From: an uncultured Opitutales bacterium
GTDB lineage: Bacteria; Verrucomicrobiota; Verrucomicrobiia; Opitutales; Intestinicryptomonadaceae
DNA length: 64,000 bases
NCBI GenBank assembly: GCA_900545705.1
Contig: URAK01000001.1
Location: forward strand, 1 to 64,000
Direction of reading: 5' to 3'
Made by a program: the position numbers and the translations under genes. The notes under the pieces were generated by a model. It was given only the letters and a program-made list of their open reading frames with translations, had not been told where the DNA came from and made no database searches. How positions within the stretch are numbered: the first letter of the stretch is position 1; each line of letters begins with the position of its first letter. Positions 31,823 through 40,924 of the stretch are shown piece after piece.

Positions 31823-34224
31823 TGGCTGCCGACGAAAACAAACCAGAGCCGTGCGGCGCGGGTGGAATAGCCGAAAGGCTGCGCAATGCGCTTTTCGGGA
31901 GTCGCAAGCAAGCGGGAAAGGATTCCGCCGCCGGGGTATATGCGGAGAGGGGATATTCCTATCTGATTGAATTCAGATGCCGCGGGACTCTCGCGTATTC
32001 GGCAAAGACAGACAATTTAGGGGAGCGCATAACAATCGGCCGCTCTCCTGAAAACGACTGGATAATACCTGCCGAAGACAGGTCGTCGGGCGATTTTCGC
32101 GGGCAGATTACGCTCACTTCGAAAGACGTGTCGCTGACGGCGATCAAAGGCGGGAAGTTCAGGTACAAGGGGCGCGAGACTTCCGGCAAAAAGCTGCTTC
32201 CAGGGGACCGCGTGTCGATAGGCGACTGCGAGCTGACTGTAAGCCATGCGGAGTCCTCGGCCGACCGACCGTGCGACGTACATAGGCTCGAATATTTAAA
32301 CGGCCCTCTCGCAGGCTCGATGGCAAGGCTTGAGCATTCTTTGATAAGAATCGGTTCCGCGAAGGACAACGATATCGTTATAGACGACGATGTAGTGTCC
32401 GCGCACCATGCAGAGTTGAAAATATCCGACGACGGGCAGACATGGCTGAGAGATACAGGCAGCCAAAACGGGACGTACGTGAACGGGGCGAAGATGGGGC
32501 GTACCGAGAGAATGCTGATGGACTCCGACATAATTTCGATCGCATTCTACGACTTGCGCTTTTTGGATATGAATGTAATCCACACGCGCACAAATGCCGC
32601 AAAAAAGATATTGGCGGTTTTTGCGACGGTTGTTTTGACGTTTATGGTGTTCGGTATATTTTATGCGCTGACGCCGACTTCGGAAAGCGTCATAGGCGAG
32701 TACGACGAATATCTGAAAAACGACGACTTTGATGGCGCGCGCGGAATGCTGTCGAAGCTTCCGTATTCGAGGGAATTTAAGAAGTTTGCCGACGAATACC
32801 CTGAATACAAGGAATCGTTGGCGCGCTACGAAACAGTTTACAGGGTATTCGGGAAATTCAAGGAGTATTTAAAGAACTCCGAATGGGCGAAGGCTACATC
32901 TTGCATAGGGCAGCTGCATTTGGAAAGCCAGTCTGACTGGAACTGGAATGGCGCGGGAGTCTCCGAATACATGAAGGAGGCGGGCGAGGCGAAATCGCAT
33001 TTAATTCAGATGTATGCGCTTTCAAACTTGCTGTCGGATACGGATTTGCCTGCGGAAAATATGAAGTCCGAGCTTTCCAAGATAGAGAAGACGCCCTACG
33101 TAAAGGCGGATTTTGGGAAGGGGGCGCCGGAATATTTGCGGCCGCTTTGCGCTGCAATATCGCAGAAAGTCGACGAACTTAGGGCGAATGTGGCGAACCT
33201 TGAAAAGCTCGACAAACTCTTGAAGGGAATAAATTGGGAGGACGCTGACATTCAAAAGTTGCTATCGCAGATAGACGGCATTAAGCGCGACTCAATGGGC
33301 GGTGTGAGAATGAAAGCCCAGCACGCCGAGGAGCTGATAAAAAAAATGAGGGGCAATATAGAGTCTGTAAGGAGCAACCAGGAAAAATTCTATAATCTCC
33401 GCTTTGGCGAGCTCGACAGGCAGATAGACTTCATATCGCCCGACGAGTGCATGAATTACGACTCGATATCAAAGTTGCGCGCGGAGATAATAAGTAGAAA
33501 TTCGCAGATACTAAAAGGCACCGACGCGATAAAGTACATAATTTCCAACATAAGCGAATACGGAATCGACGCGGGCGTCCCCGAAGTCGCGAAAGCCTTT
33601 AATTCAAGGCAGACATGGGACGGCTTGTTGTCCTTCAAAAGCTTAAAAAGCCAGCCTGCGGAGGTTGCCGAGGGCGGATACGCAGACGAGTACGACAAGC
33701 TTTTAGGGTTTAAGTATTTTTATGACATAATTTCCCAGATACCGACACTATCCACAAATATATTTTCCACGGATCTGCTTTTGCCTGAGCAACACCGCCC
33801 GGACTGCATAGAGCTATCGGACACATACAAAGCCGCCGAGGAGGCGTTTGCATGGTTTTCCATGCCCGAAAACAAGTGGATGCTCAGAGGAAAAATATCG
33901 GGGCTTCGCGGAAAGATTGCGGACGTGTTAAAGACTCGCGAAAACCTGTTGAATATGTTGAATGAAATTGTGCGCGAAAATCCGAACGGGCGAAAATATT
34001 TCGTCTCGAAGGCGGCATATTTTTATTTTGCGCCTCCCGGTAGCGTATCAAAGGACGATATAGACGAGTTCGCAAAAAAATGGAGAGAATTTAGGCGTCT
34101 GCAATATTCGGCGTGGGAGAAATACAATCCGATAGATGCCGATAAAATAAAAGACGTAAAAGAGCGGATACTCTCGAACGGCATACCGGGGGATCCAATT
34201 GTAAACCGCGTATGGAGGCACTGA
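31822..34224 (+). CDS. Large membrane protein with two FHA domains
   Basis: The 800-residue protein has two tandem FHA domains. The first (about residues 68-145) has GRSPENDW but lacks a clear S-R-x-H. The second (about 155-250) keeps GSAKDND, SAHHAEL and NGTYVNG. A membrane helix lies at about 262-283, followed by a periplasmic region of over 500 residues, largely helical and probably coiled coil. The start overlaps the previous stop by 1 bp. Function is unknown; the context implies a structural or signalling part of the pilus machine. Confidence 0.75.
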   Translation: MAADENKPEPCGAGGIAERLRNALFGSRKQAGKDSAAGVYAERGYSYLIEFRCRGTLAYSAKTDNLGERITIGRSPENDWIIPAEDRSSGDFRGQITLTSKDVSLTAIKGGKFRYKGRETSGKKLLPGDRVSIGDCELTVSHAESSADRPCDVHRLEYLNGPLAGSMARLEHSLIRIGSAKDNDIVIDDDVVSAHHAELKISDDGQTWLRDTGSQNGTYVNGAKMGRTERMLMDSDIISIAFYDLRFLDMNVIHTRTNAAKKILAVFATVVLTFMVFGIFYALTPTSESVIGEYDEYLKNDDFDGARGMLSKLPYSREFKKFADEYPEYKESLARYETVYRVFGKFKEYLKNSEWAKATSCIGQLHLESQSDWNWNGAGVSEYMKEAGEAKSHLIQMYALSNLLSDTDLPAENMKSELSKIEKTPYVKADFGKGAPEYLRPLCAAISQKVDELRANVANLEKLDKLLKGINWEDADIQKLLSQIDGIKRDSMGGVRMKAQHAEELIKKMRGNIESVRSNQEKFYNLRFGELDRQIDFISPDECMNYDSISKLRAEIISRNSQILKGTDAIKYIISNISEYGIDAGVPEVAKAFNSRQTWDGLLSFKSLKSQPAEVAEGGYADEYDKLLGFKYFYDIISQIPTLSTNIFSTDLLLPEQHRPDCIELSDTYKAAEEAFAWFSMPENKWMLRGKISGLRGKIADVLKTRENLLNMLNEIVRENPNGRKYFVSKAAYFYFAPPGSVSKDDIDEFAKKWREFRRLQYSAWEKYNPIDADKIKDVKERILSNGIPGDPIVNRVWRH

Positions 34225-34252
34225 CGCGGTTGAAAGTGCTAGGAGGCTGCAA

Positions 34253-34489
34253 ATGCTCGGCAAACAAAAAGGCGCGCGCAATATGAAGAAGGGGCTTTCA
34301 GGAAGAAGGCGCGGGGCGGTTTTATTGGAATACACACTGCTATTGTGCTCCATATTGCCGCTCGTATTCGGCGCGTCCGCGATGATATACCGTTCGTCTT
34401 GGCTTGGAGGGGAGTTTGGCGAGATAGGCGAAGGAATAGTTCACCTTTACCAGCGAATAATAACTGTTATTTCCCTCCCGATACCATGA
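34253..34489 (+). CDS. Small Flp/TadE-like pilin
   Basis: The 78-residue protein carries the class IVb prepilin signature RRRG/AVLLEY followed by a hydrophobic helix: Gly before the cut, Glu at +5 and Tyr at +6. The prepilin peptidase encoded at 40925 should process it. The mature chain has only about 53 residues, as in minor Flp pilins. A clear AGGAGG lies 6 bp before the start. The stop overlaps the next start (ATGA). Confidence 0.75.
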   Translation: MLGKQKGARNMKKGLSGRRRGAVLLEYTLLLCSILPLVFGASAMIYRSSWLGGEFGEIGEGIVHLYQRIITVISLPIP

Positions 34490-35337
34490 CGGGCCCGCAG
34501 CGCAGAAATCTCGAAAAGCTGCTGTCCGGGAATGCGGTAGACGTATTCGACGCCGCCGTATATTTCGATTCGCTTGGAATTTTTATTCTTCCCGGGGAAT
34601 CTGCTGCAGACTATGCGGCGCGTGTAGGCCGCCTGCTTAGGGAGATAGACTCTCTGATGGCAGGGACATCCAAGTATATGGAATTTTGCAAGGGCGCGGA
34701 GAGCGTAGACAATTCGATTTGCGAAGCGGCTGTCGAAATTGCTGAAAAGGCGTACGGATTCCGCGCGGATTGGGTTCCGGCGTTTAAATCTGGGCGGCGT
34801 GTCGGACTTTTGTCTGAGGGAATTTTATACGAAATTGACGGAGTCCTGCCTTTGATATTCATAAGAAATCCGAATGGGCGGAATGTGGCGGCTGTTCTTG
34901 CGCACGAGATTTGCCATGCCGCAAGAATGGGTTTTGGCGAATCTATTTACGACGAATGGTTCCCGCGGAATGTTGAGCCGTCGTTGTTTCGGAGAATATT
35001 TGGAAATTTTTTTAGGAATTGGAAAATCCCGTCAATATTCTTTACGTCGGCCATGGCGTCGGCGTGCTTATTCGCGTTAGGGTTGCCCCTTTTGGGGATT
35101 GCTGCAGCGGTGCCAATGGCGGCGACAGTCGCGGTAGAAGCACGCAATAGGGCGGTGTTGGCGGAGGCCCGAAAAAAGCTTGTGGCGGCGGGGCTCGCGC
35201 CCCTTCCGATTTTATTCAGAATGGACGATGCGGAAATATTTTCGATTGCAAAATCTGAAAGCCCGAAAGATTGGGTGAGCCGCGCGGCGGAAAAGGCGCT
35301 GCGCTGGAAAATTTACAAGGCGAGGTTTTCAGTTTAG
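34486..35337 (+). CDS. Membrane zinc metalloprotease (HEXXH)
   Basis: The protein of about 283 residues contains LAHEICHAARMGF, a perfect H-E-x-x-H zinc site (about residue 140), with Glu residues shortly after that could be the third ligand. Two hydrophobic segments follow (about 185-220). The ATG at 34486 overlaps the pilin stop by 4 bp, so it is coupled to the pilin gene; an out-of-phase longer frame from 34345 is less likely. It may mature or degrade pilins or regulators. I know no standard Tad component like this. Confidence 0.7.
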   Translation: MTGPQRRNLEKLLSGNAVDVFDAAVYFDSLGIFILPGESAADYAARVGRLLREIDSLMAGTSKYMEFCKGAESVDNSICEAAVEIAEKAYGFRADWVPAFKSGRRVGLLSEGILYEIDGVLPLIFIRNPNGRNVAAVLAHEICHAARMGFGESIYDEWFPRNVEPSLFRRIFGNFFRNWKIPSIFFTSAMASACLFALGLPLLGIAAAVPMAATVAVEARNRAVLAEARKKLVAAGLAPLPILFRMDDAEIFSIAKSESPKDWVSRAAEKALRWKIYKARFSV

Positions 35338-35506
35338 CTATCAAGCGACTTCGACCAACAATCGGTTTTAGTTCTCAGCCGTTTTTAATTGAGAAAAATT
35401 TAAAAAAAAAGCGCTAAAAAATAATATTTTAAAATCTATAGCGGCGCAAAATATGGCGGGCACTGCGAAAAGTTGCGTGCGCAGGTTTAATAGCCGCATT
35501 TTTTAT
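35338..35506. other. Convergent intergenic region between the two Tad operons
   Basis: This is an AT-rich gap with A and T runs and a possible long-range GCGGC/GCCGC pairing ending in a T run near 35500. It probably contains terminators for both convergent operons, but no single hairpin is clear. Confidence 0.3.
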
Positions 35507-36328
35507 TTATTCAATAGGCTCTTCCCTAAGCATCGCAATTTTATCAAAAACTTCGCGCGCGGAGGCAGGGCGGGCTGACGGACAATGCTGCATCATCTGT
35601 GAGACGATGGCGGGGATAGGAGGCCCGGAGGCTTTTTGGAGCTCGCGCTCGGCGGATGAGCGGTCCGAGAGTATTGCTTTTAGAGTTTGAGTGAAATTTT
35701 TTTGAGCATATCTGCGCTTTCCCGTAAGGCATTCGTAAGCCACGCAGCCCAGCGAGAATAAATCGCATGCCGGCGAAACATCGGTGGAGTCTTTTGCCTG
35801 CTCGGGCGACATATACGGCGCGCTTCCGAATACCGCGCCGGAAGGTTCGCCTATATTGGGGAACTTTGCTGCGCCAAAATCCCCCAATACCGCCGAGCCG
35901 TCTTGCAAGATAAAAATATTGTCGGGCTTTACATCGCGGTGGACTATGCCTAAGTCGTGGAGAGCCGCGAGGCCTGCGAGCGTTCCCCTGAGCATTTTTA
36001 CTGTTTGCGCCTGTGTCAACCGACGCTTGTTTTTGATAAATTTTGCAAGAGTTCCGCGCGCTGCGTATTTTGTTGCGACATACGCGATTCCCGCCTCCGA
36101 TATTCCGAAAGACAGTATTTCGGCTAATCCCGGAGATTTTATATTTTTTATGATTTTTGCTGAGAGTAATATTTTTTCGGCTTCGCATGAGTTGGCCGGC
36201 GCCGATTTTAATATTGCAAAATACCCGTTTGAATCCGCGGCCAGCCAAACCTCGCAATCCCCAGAAAATTTTACGGGTTTTACGAGTTCAAGAGAGCCGA
36301 TAATCTCGCCGCGGAAAAGGCGTGGCAT
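35507..36328 (-). CDS. Serine/threonine protein kinase (Hanks type)
   Basis: The 273-residue protein consists of a eukaryote-like kinase domain. It has Lys41 in YFAILKSA, HRDVKPDN (about residues 130-137), DFGAAK (150-155), the APE-like segment SAPYMSPEQ and DLFSLGCVAYECLTG. The Gly-rich loop is degenerate. No membrane segment or sensor domain is seen. It is the last gene of the minus-strand Tad operon, 4 bp after the second ATPase. The neighbouring FHA domains are its likely phosphoprotein readers. Confidence 0.9.
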   Translation of the reverse strand: MPRLFRGEIIGSLELVKPVKFSGDCEVWLAADSNGYFAILKSAPANSCEAEKILLSAKIIKNIKSPGLAEILSFGISEAGIAYVATKYAARGTLAKFIKNKRRLTQAQTVKMLRGTLAGLAALHDLGIVHRDVKPDNIFILQDGSAVLGDFGAAKFPNIGEPSGAVFGSAPYMSPEQAKDSTDVSPACDLFSLGCVAYECLTGKRRYAQKNFTQTLKAILSDRSSAERELQKASGPPIPAIVSQMMQHCPSARPASAREVFDKIAMLREEPIE

Positions 36329-36332
36329 AATG

Positions 36333-37406
36333 CTATTCGTACTTTGGGAGCTCTATTCCCATTATGGTTGCGTCTTCGGCGAACGACGGTTTGTTGCATA
36401 GGCTGAAATCGCCCGATACCGATCCGTCTTGGGCAATGGAGCGCGTATTCCATTTTAACAGCGGGCTTGTCCGGTATTCGCCGTCTTTTAACGGAAGGAC
36501 TTCCGATATGTCGACGATTTTTCGCGAGCCGTCTGGCAGGCGCATTGTATGAACAATGCAGTTTATCGCCGAGGCAACCTGCATTCTAACCGCGTTTAGC
36601 GGGAGCTCCACGCCGCTTAGAATTGCGCAAGTTTCCATTCTTCTAAGAGCGTCCACAGGCGAGTTTGCATGGATAGTTGACATCGAGCCTGAGTGCCCCG
36701 TATTCATCGCCTGCAACAAATCGAGCGCCTCTCCGCCGCGGATTTCCCCGATTACCAGCCTGTCGGGGCGCATTCTAAGAGATGCTATAACGAGGTCTCT
36801 TATGGAGAATTCGCCTTCGCCGTTTTTATCAGGTTTGCGGGTTTCAAAATAGACGCAGTGGCGCTGTTGGAGTTGAAGTTCGCTTGCGTCCTCCAAAACG
36901 AGAATGCGGTCTCCATCGGGAATAAGCCCGCTTATTGCATTTAGGACGGAAGTTTTGCCCGACGAAGTTCCGCCCGAGACAAGCACATTCTTGCGCAGCT
37001 TTACAATTGCGTTTAGCAAAAGGACGCCGTCGTGCGGTATGCTCGAAAGCTTTTCCAGCTTTTCGAGGGTGAGCATATCCTTCTTAAATTTTCTAATGGA
37101 TATAATTGTTCCGCAGCGGCTGATTGGGGGGATTGTGACATGCACGCGGGAGCCGTCTGGAAGCCTTGCGTCGAGGTCCGGGTGGCGTTCGTCGAGGATT
37201 CTGTCGACGGATTTTGCGATATTGACAGCTGCCGCCATAAGTTGAGCTTCGCTCGCAAACTTTGCGTTGGTGGGTTCGAGTTTGCCGGAGCGTTCCACAT
37301 ATATTTGCCCCGCGCCGTTTATTAGGATTTCCGACACGCCGTCGTCCGCGAGAAAGTCTCTTACCGGGGCGAGAAATAGCACGAGAAAGTCGTTGTTTGA
37401 ATTCAT
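36333..37406 (-). CDS. cpaF: Second TadA/CpaF-type ATPase
   Basis: The 357-residue ATPase lacks an FHA domain. Walker A is GGTSSGKTS (residues 145-153), and the Asp and His boxes are in RMRPDRLVIGEIRGGEALDL and SMSTIHANSPVDAL. It keeps the N-terminal half of the CpaF fold. Two TadA paralogues in one locus could split the work, for example extension against retraction or pilin against pseudopilin export. It overlaps the upstream 151-residue gene by 4 bp. Confidence 0.9.
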   Translation of the reverse strand: MNSNNDFLVLFLAPVRDFLADDGVSEILINGAGQIYVERSGKLEPTNAKFASEAQLMAAAVNIAKSVDRILDERHPDLDARLPDGSRVHVTIPPISRCGTIISIRKFKKDMLTLEKLEKLSSIPHDGVLLLNAIVKLRKNVLVSGGTSSGKTSVLNAISGLIPDGDRILVLEDASELQLQQRHCVYFETRKPDKNGEGEFSIRDLVIASLRMRPDRLVIGEIRGGEALDLLQAMNTGHSGSMSTIHANSPVDALRRMETCAILSGVELPLNAVRMQVASAINCIVHTMRLPDGSRKIVDISEVLPLKDGEYRTSPLLKWNTRSIAQDGSVSGDFSLCNKPSFAEDATIMGIELPKYE

Positions 37407-37858
37407 TTAATTTGCCTCTTTTCGGTTGGGGATTCGCGTTTGTATGCGAATCCGGTAGAGTTTGTTGAAATTTTCCAGATGAGCATTGTCATTTCTTCTT
37501 TTCCGCGCTTGAAAGTAAGGATTACTTTAGGGTCCAGACTTTCGTCGAGGGTAATTTTATTTTGCGGAGTCCAGCCTTGGTTGAGCGACCAAGATTCCAG
37601 TTGCGCGCGCGATGAAACGAAGTTTGCGTTCACCGTTCCCGAATATTCCCACCCTTCTTTTGCGCCCGGAGTCGCGAAGGCGGCGTTTGGCAACCTTAGT
37701 GGGTTTGGGTTGTCGTAAACTCCAATATCCGTCTTCGCCGTAGAGTTCGCAACTTTTCCGCCGCCTGCGGGCGGGGCGGAAGACAGGGCCTCCGCTGTAA
37801 GCAGCGCCGCGATTCCGATTGCGAAAGTCGCCAGAAAAGCTGTGAGGCACAATTTCAT
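37403..37858 (-). CDS. Small secreted protein of the Tad operon, unknown function
   Basis: The 151-residue protein has a Sec signal peptide or single anchor (about residues 3-22) and a Gly/Pro-rich linker, then a compact domain that includes EGWEYSGTVNANFVS and KVILTFKRGKEEMTMLIWKI. The latter looks like a small alpha-beta domain in the periplasm. I do not recognise it. It is coupled at both ends by 4-bp overlaps in the operon. Confidence 0.7.
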   Translation of the reverse strand: MKLCLTAFLATFAIGIAALLTAEALSSAPPAGGGKVANSTAKTDIGVYDNPNPLRLPNAAFATPGAKEGWEYSGTVNANFVSSRAQLESWSLNQGWTPQNKITLDESLDPKVILTFKRGKEEMTMLIWKISTNSTGFAYKRESPTEKRQIK

Positions 37859-38538
37859 TTATTGGATTTGCTCCACTCTTCGTACTTTTTGTAGCGTTTG
37901 TAAAACTCGATTTTTTTTGGCTGTTTTTCCGGAGTTTTCGTGTCGTCCGTATGCTTTGGATTTTTTAACAGAGACAATTCCCATTTTTTTGGGTATTCGT
38001 CCTCCTTACCCTCAAATTTCCAGATGTCTTTGTCGGCAATTAGGCTTGAATGCCAATGCCTCTTCGCCGCCGAAGAGCCTTTTGTCCGCATTACGACGGC
38101 GAGAGTATAGTCGTTGCCGTAGCGTGAAGAGGTCACGGAAAATTCGGGAATAAGCGGCGACGGGGCGTTTTCGCCCCTTGTTCTGTAGGGGGCGTTTATT
38201 AAATTTTCTAAGTACTCGGGAGTGGATTGAAGTATGCCGACTTTCGAGCCGATAAATTGAAGGTAGGAATGCTCGTCGACAAGGCTTCTTTGCGTGGAGT
38301 CGTACACGGCGGTCGCGCGCGGAAAAAGTTTTGTGAGCGAGAGCATGGCGGGAGTTCGCACCGAGAATCTGTTTCCTGCCATCATGACGCTCCAATGATT
38401 GGCCGAACGGAGGTTTATTGTGTCGAGCGACTTTTCTCCGACCCAAACAATTCCGCCCAAAGCCGCCATATACACGGGCAGAACCATTACGAACTCCATC
38501 AGCACCGAGCCTCTTGTCGATTTGAAAAGTCTTTTCAT
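37855..38538 (-). CDS. tadE: TadE-like pseudopilin
   Basis: The 227-residue protein has the pseudopilin signature TRG/SVLMEFVMVLPVYMA: Gly at -1 and Glu at +5, then one hydrophobic helix and a long periplasmic domain. TadE-type pseudopilins prime or regulate pilus assembly. It lies 1 bp after the TadG-like gene. Confidence 0.8.
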   Translation of the reverse strand: MKRLFKSTRGSVLMEFVMVLPVYMAALGGIVWVGEKSLDTINLRSANHWSVMMAGNRFSVRTPAMLSLTKLFPRATAVYDSTQRSLVDEHSYLQFIGSKVGILQSTPEYLENLINAPYRTRGENAPSPLIPEFSVTSSRYGNDYTLAVVMRTKGSSAAKRHWHSSLIADKDIWKFEGKEDEYPKKWELSLLKNPKHTDDTKTPEKQPKKIEFYKRYKKYEEWSKSNK

Positions 38539-38539
38539 A

Positions 38540-40258
38540 TTAGTGCCCTAAGTACGAGCTTAACTTAGCCCAGTCGAGTTTTCCGTCTTTCGATTTGTCG
38601 TCCTTAACAAGGCCTCCGGGGGCTTTTAAATTTTCCCAGTCCGGCAGATTTTCCTTGTCAACTTTTTTGCCGTCTTTGTCTGTCCAGTTGTCCTTGTCGA
38701 GCATGACTGTTTTGAGTATGTTTCCGCCGGCGAGCGGATCCGGGGCGAAAGTCTGTGCGACGGATAGCCCTGCGCACAGATCCCATGCGTGCCTTACGGG
38801 GAGGAATACGGCGTCCCAGTCGGTCTCGATGAGATTCCAAGTTTTTTCCTTATCCGCCATTACATATCCAACAGTGTAGTCGGAGCTATTTAATTTTTTT
38901 TCAGGGCCGGAGTCGTATTGCTTGTATGCGGCGCGTGCAGAGGCTATTGCGCACATGTATTCCGGCCTATTTCCGCCTGCGGCGCTCGGATTGAAGGCCG
39001 ACAGTATCCCGGGAGCCGTCATTGAGCGCCCGTCGGGGGTGAAAGCCGAGAGCGGATTCGGCACTTTGCGCGCTATCGCAACAGTAATCGAGCCCGATTT
39101 CCCAAAAAATTCCGGAAGCAACATAACGGGTTCCGCTGGCATTACGAGCAGCCCTATCGGCAATCCTTCCTTTATAATTTTAAAGAAGCTGTCGTAACCG
39201 TGGTATTCTGGGTGGCCTCTTTTGTACGCTCCGCCGGGCGTAATTGGCGGAAGGTGCAGAGAAATTTCAGCGAGCTGAACGTGGACCCATCTTGTCCAGA
39301 ACCAATCCCATTTGGCATGCAGGTGGGTCTTTGTTTGCTTGTATACGCGCCAAAATCCGAGGGGGCCCTTGCGGACAATCCAGTCGTCGGTTCCGGGGCC
39401 GAAAACTTTCTTGGGCGAAAAGTCTTCCAAGGTTGGATCGGCAAAGGAGATGAAGGCTTTTTCGTTGTCGTCGGTTCCGGGCATAAAGAAGAAGCTTAGC
39501 TTTTCGTTTCCGGTAGTGACGTTTACAATAAAATCGTCCTTGCATTCCATCATGTTGGCGACTGCGACTTGCTGGGCTGTTTCCTTTATCTTTTTGGGGT
39601 ATTCGTCGTACAGATCTTTTAGCTTTTTTGTCATTTTAGCTATTGCGTAGCTGTACTTGTAAATTTTGGGGAGGTTTGCCAATACGCCTTTGCCCTGGGC
39701 GTTTGCGCCAATTACATGCACCATTTGCGATGGGAGCATGCGGCTTAGAAAATTCTGACCGTTGAAATCTTTGGCGACAAATGGAATGCCTACGCCGCAT
39801 CCAGTCAGGTCCAGTGTGATGCCGCTTACAAGCACGTCAGTGCCGCAATTATAGTTTACCCCCGGAGCGTGCATGTGGCACGGGGTGTTGCATTTTTTGC
39901 AATTGTTTAAGTCTTCGATGAACTGCTTGATTACATATTCGCAGAACATATCCATTGCGGCGTCGAGCGAGCGCTTTTGGAGATCGACGTATGTCCAAGC
40001 CATAGCCTTGTTGACGGTTGCCATGCGGCTTAGGTAGTCGGCCTGGACGACAGCCGCCGAGTACGCTGCGGCGTCTGCGGCATTTTGCAGTTCAATTTTG
40101 TTCCTTACAACTTCGCCGATTCCGTAAATGCCGACAAAGAGAATGCATACCGGAAGCATGAACGCGAGAGTGATTGCGAGCGCCGCCCCGTCCGAGTCGC
40201 GGCAGAGGCTGCCGCACTTGGACATAAAAACATTCAGAATGCCGGTTGATTTTTTCAT
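38540..40258 (-). CDS. tadG: TadG-like pilus-associated protein
   Basis: The 572-residue protein opens with a TadE/G-type N-terminus, SDGAALAITLAFMLPVCIL, followed by NKIELQNAADAAAYSAA, the conserved phrase of TadG-type proteins. The +5 Glu of the prepilin signature is missing, so it is probably not processed as a pilin. The rest is a large exported domain with a Cys-rich patch (NNCKKCNTPCHMH). It overlaps the preceding tadE gene by 4 bp. Confidence 0.8.
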   Translation of the reverse strand: MKKSTGILNVFMSKCGSLCRDSDGAALAITLAFMLPVCILFVGIYGIGEVVRNKIELQNAADAAAYSAAVVQADYLSRMATVNKAMAWTYVDLQKRSLDAAMDMFCEYVIKQFIEDLNNCKKCNTPCHMHAPGVNYNCGTDVLVSGITLDLTGCGVGIPFVAKDFNGQNFLSRMLPSQMVHVIGANAQGKGVLANLPKIYKYSYAIAKMTKKLKDLYDEYPKKIKETAQQVAVANMMECKDDFIVNVTTGNEKLSFFFMPGTDDNEKAFISFADPTLEDFSPKKVFGPGTDDWIVRKGPLGFWRVYKQTKTHLHAKWDWFWTRWVHVQLAEISLHLPPITPGGAYKRGHPEYHGYDSFFKIIKEGLPIGLLVMPAEPVMLLPEFFGKSGSITVAIARKVPNPLSAFTPDGRSMTAPGILSAFNPSAAGGNRPEYMCAIASARAAYKQYDSGPEKKLNSSDYTVGYVMADKEKTWNLIETDWDAVFLPVRHAWDLCAGLSVAQTFAPDPLAGGNILKTVMLDKDNWTDKDGKKVDKENLPDWENLKAPGGLVKDDKSKDGKLDWAKLSSYLGH

Positions 40259-40923
40259 TCCAAAGCAATGGGGTATTTTAGCGTGGAGTATGGAATCGCA
40301 ACCGCGCTTGTGGAGGTTAAAGTTATGTACGGAAGTTTAAGCTTTTCCTTTTTATCCCCGCCGTCGAGCTCGATTTCGTTGGAGTAATCCAAAAGCGCGG
40401 GATTGAGAGCGTATTCCTGTTTGTCGAGCGACTCCGCCCATTTTTGCTCATCTTCGCTTTTATCCTCTTTTGCGAAAAAGCTTATGAGCCTTCCGGCAAC
40501 GGGAACTGTCAAAAGCGCCTTGAATTTTACCGTGCAGATTACGCCGCGCGGGTCGAGGTTTGTCATGGAAATATCGACGTCCACCTGCTGGTCGAGAAAT
40601 TTTGTGTTTGGAAGCCAGCCCCAGCCGTCGAGCTTTGAATATTCATCTTTTGCCCTGTCTTTTGCGTCCTTGGAGTCTGTGGGCGATGCCGATACGACTG
40701 CGAGAATGCGCTTTACGACTTTTTCAGCCTTACTTTTTCTCTGAAGTACATTTTCCGTCATAGCCGAACGCGCGCCCATATACGCCGAATAGTGCACTAC
40801 TTGCCACGCAATCATTATGTACGAAAACTGCACCGCAAAAAGAAACAAAACCATCAGTATTGGAAAGCACAGTACGAATTCCAACAGGACTGCTCCGCTT
40901 TCTGATTTTGCAGATTTTATCAT
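40255..40923 (-). CDS. tadE: TadE-like pseudopilin
   Basis: The 222-residue protein has the signature ESG/AVLLEFVLCFPILMV and the following YSAYMGARSAMTENV typical of TadE. The exported domain is about 180 residues. It is the second TadE-type gene of this operon, encoded just after the prepilin peptidase (1-bp gap). Confidence 0.82.
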   Translation of the reverse strand: MIKSAKSESGAVLLEFVLCFPILMVLFLFAVQFSYIMIAWQVVHYSAYMGARSAMTENVLQRKSKAEKVVKRILAVVSASPTDSKDAKDRAKDEYSKLDGWGWLPNTKFLDQQVDVDISMTNLDPRGVICTVKFKALLTVPVAGRLISFFAKEDKSEDEQKWAESLDKQEYALNPALLDYSNEIELDGGDKKEKLKLPYITLTSTSAVAIPYSTLKYPIALE

Positions 40924-40924
40924 T

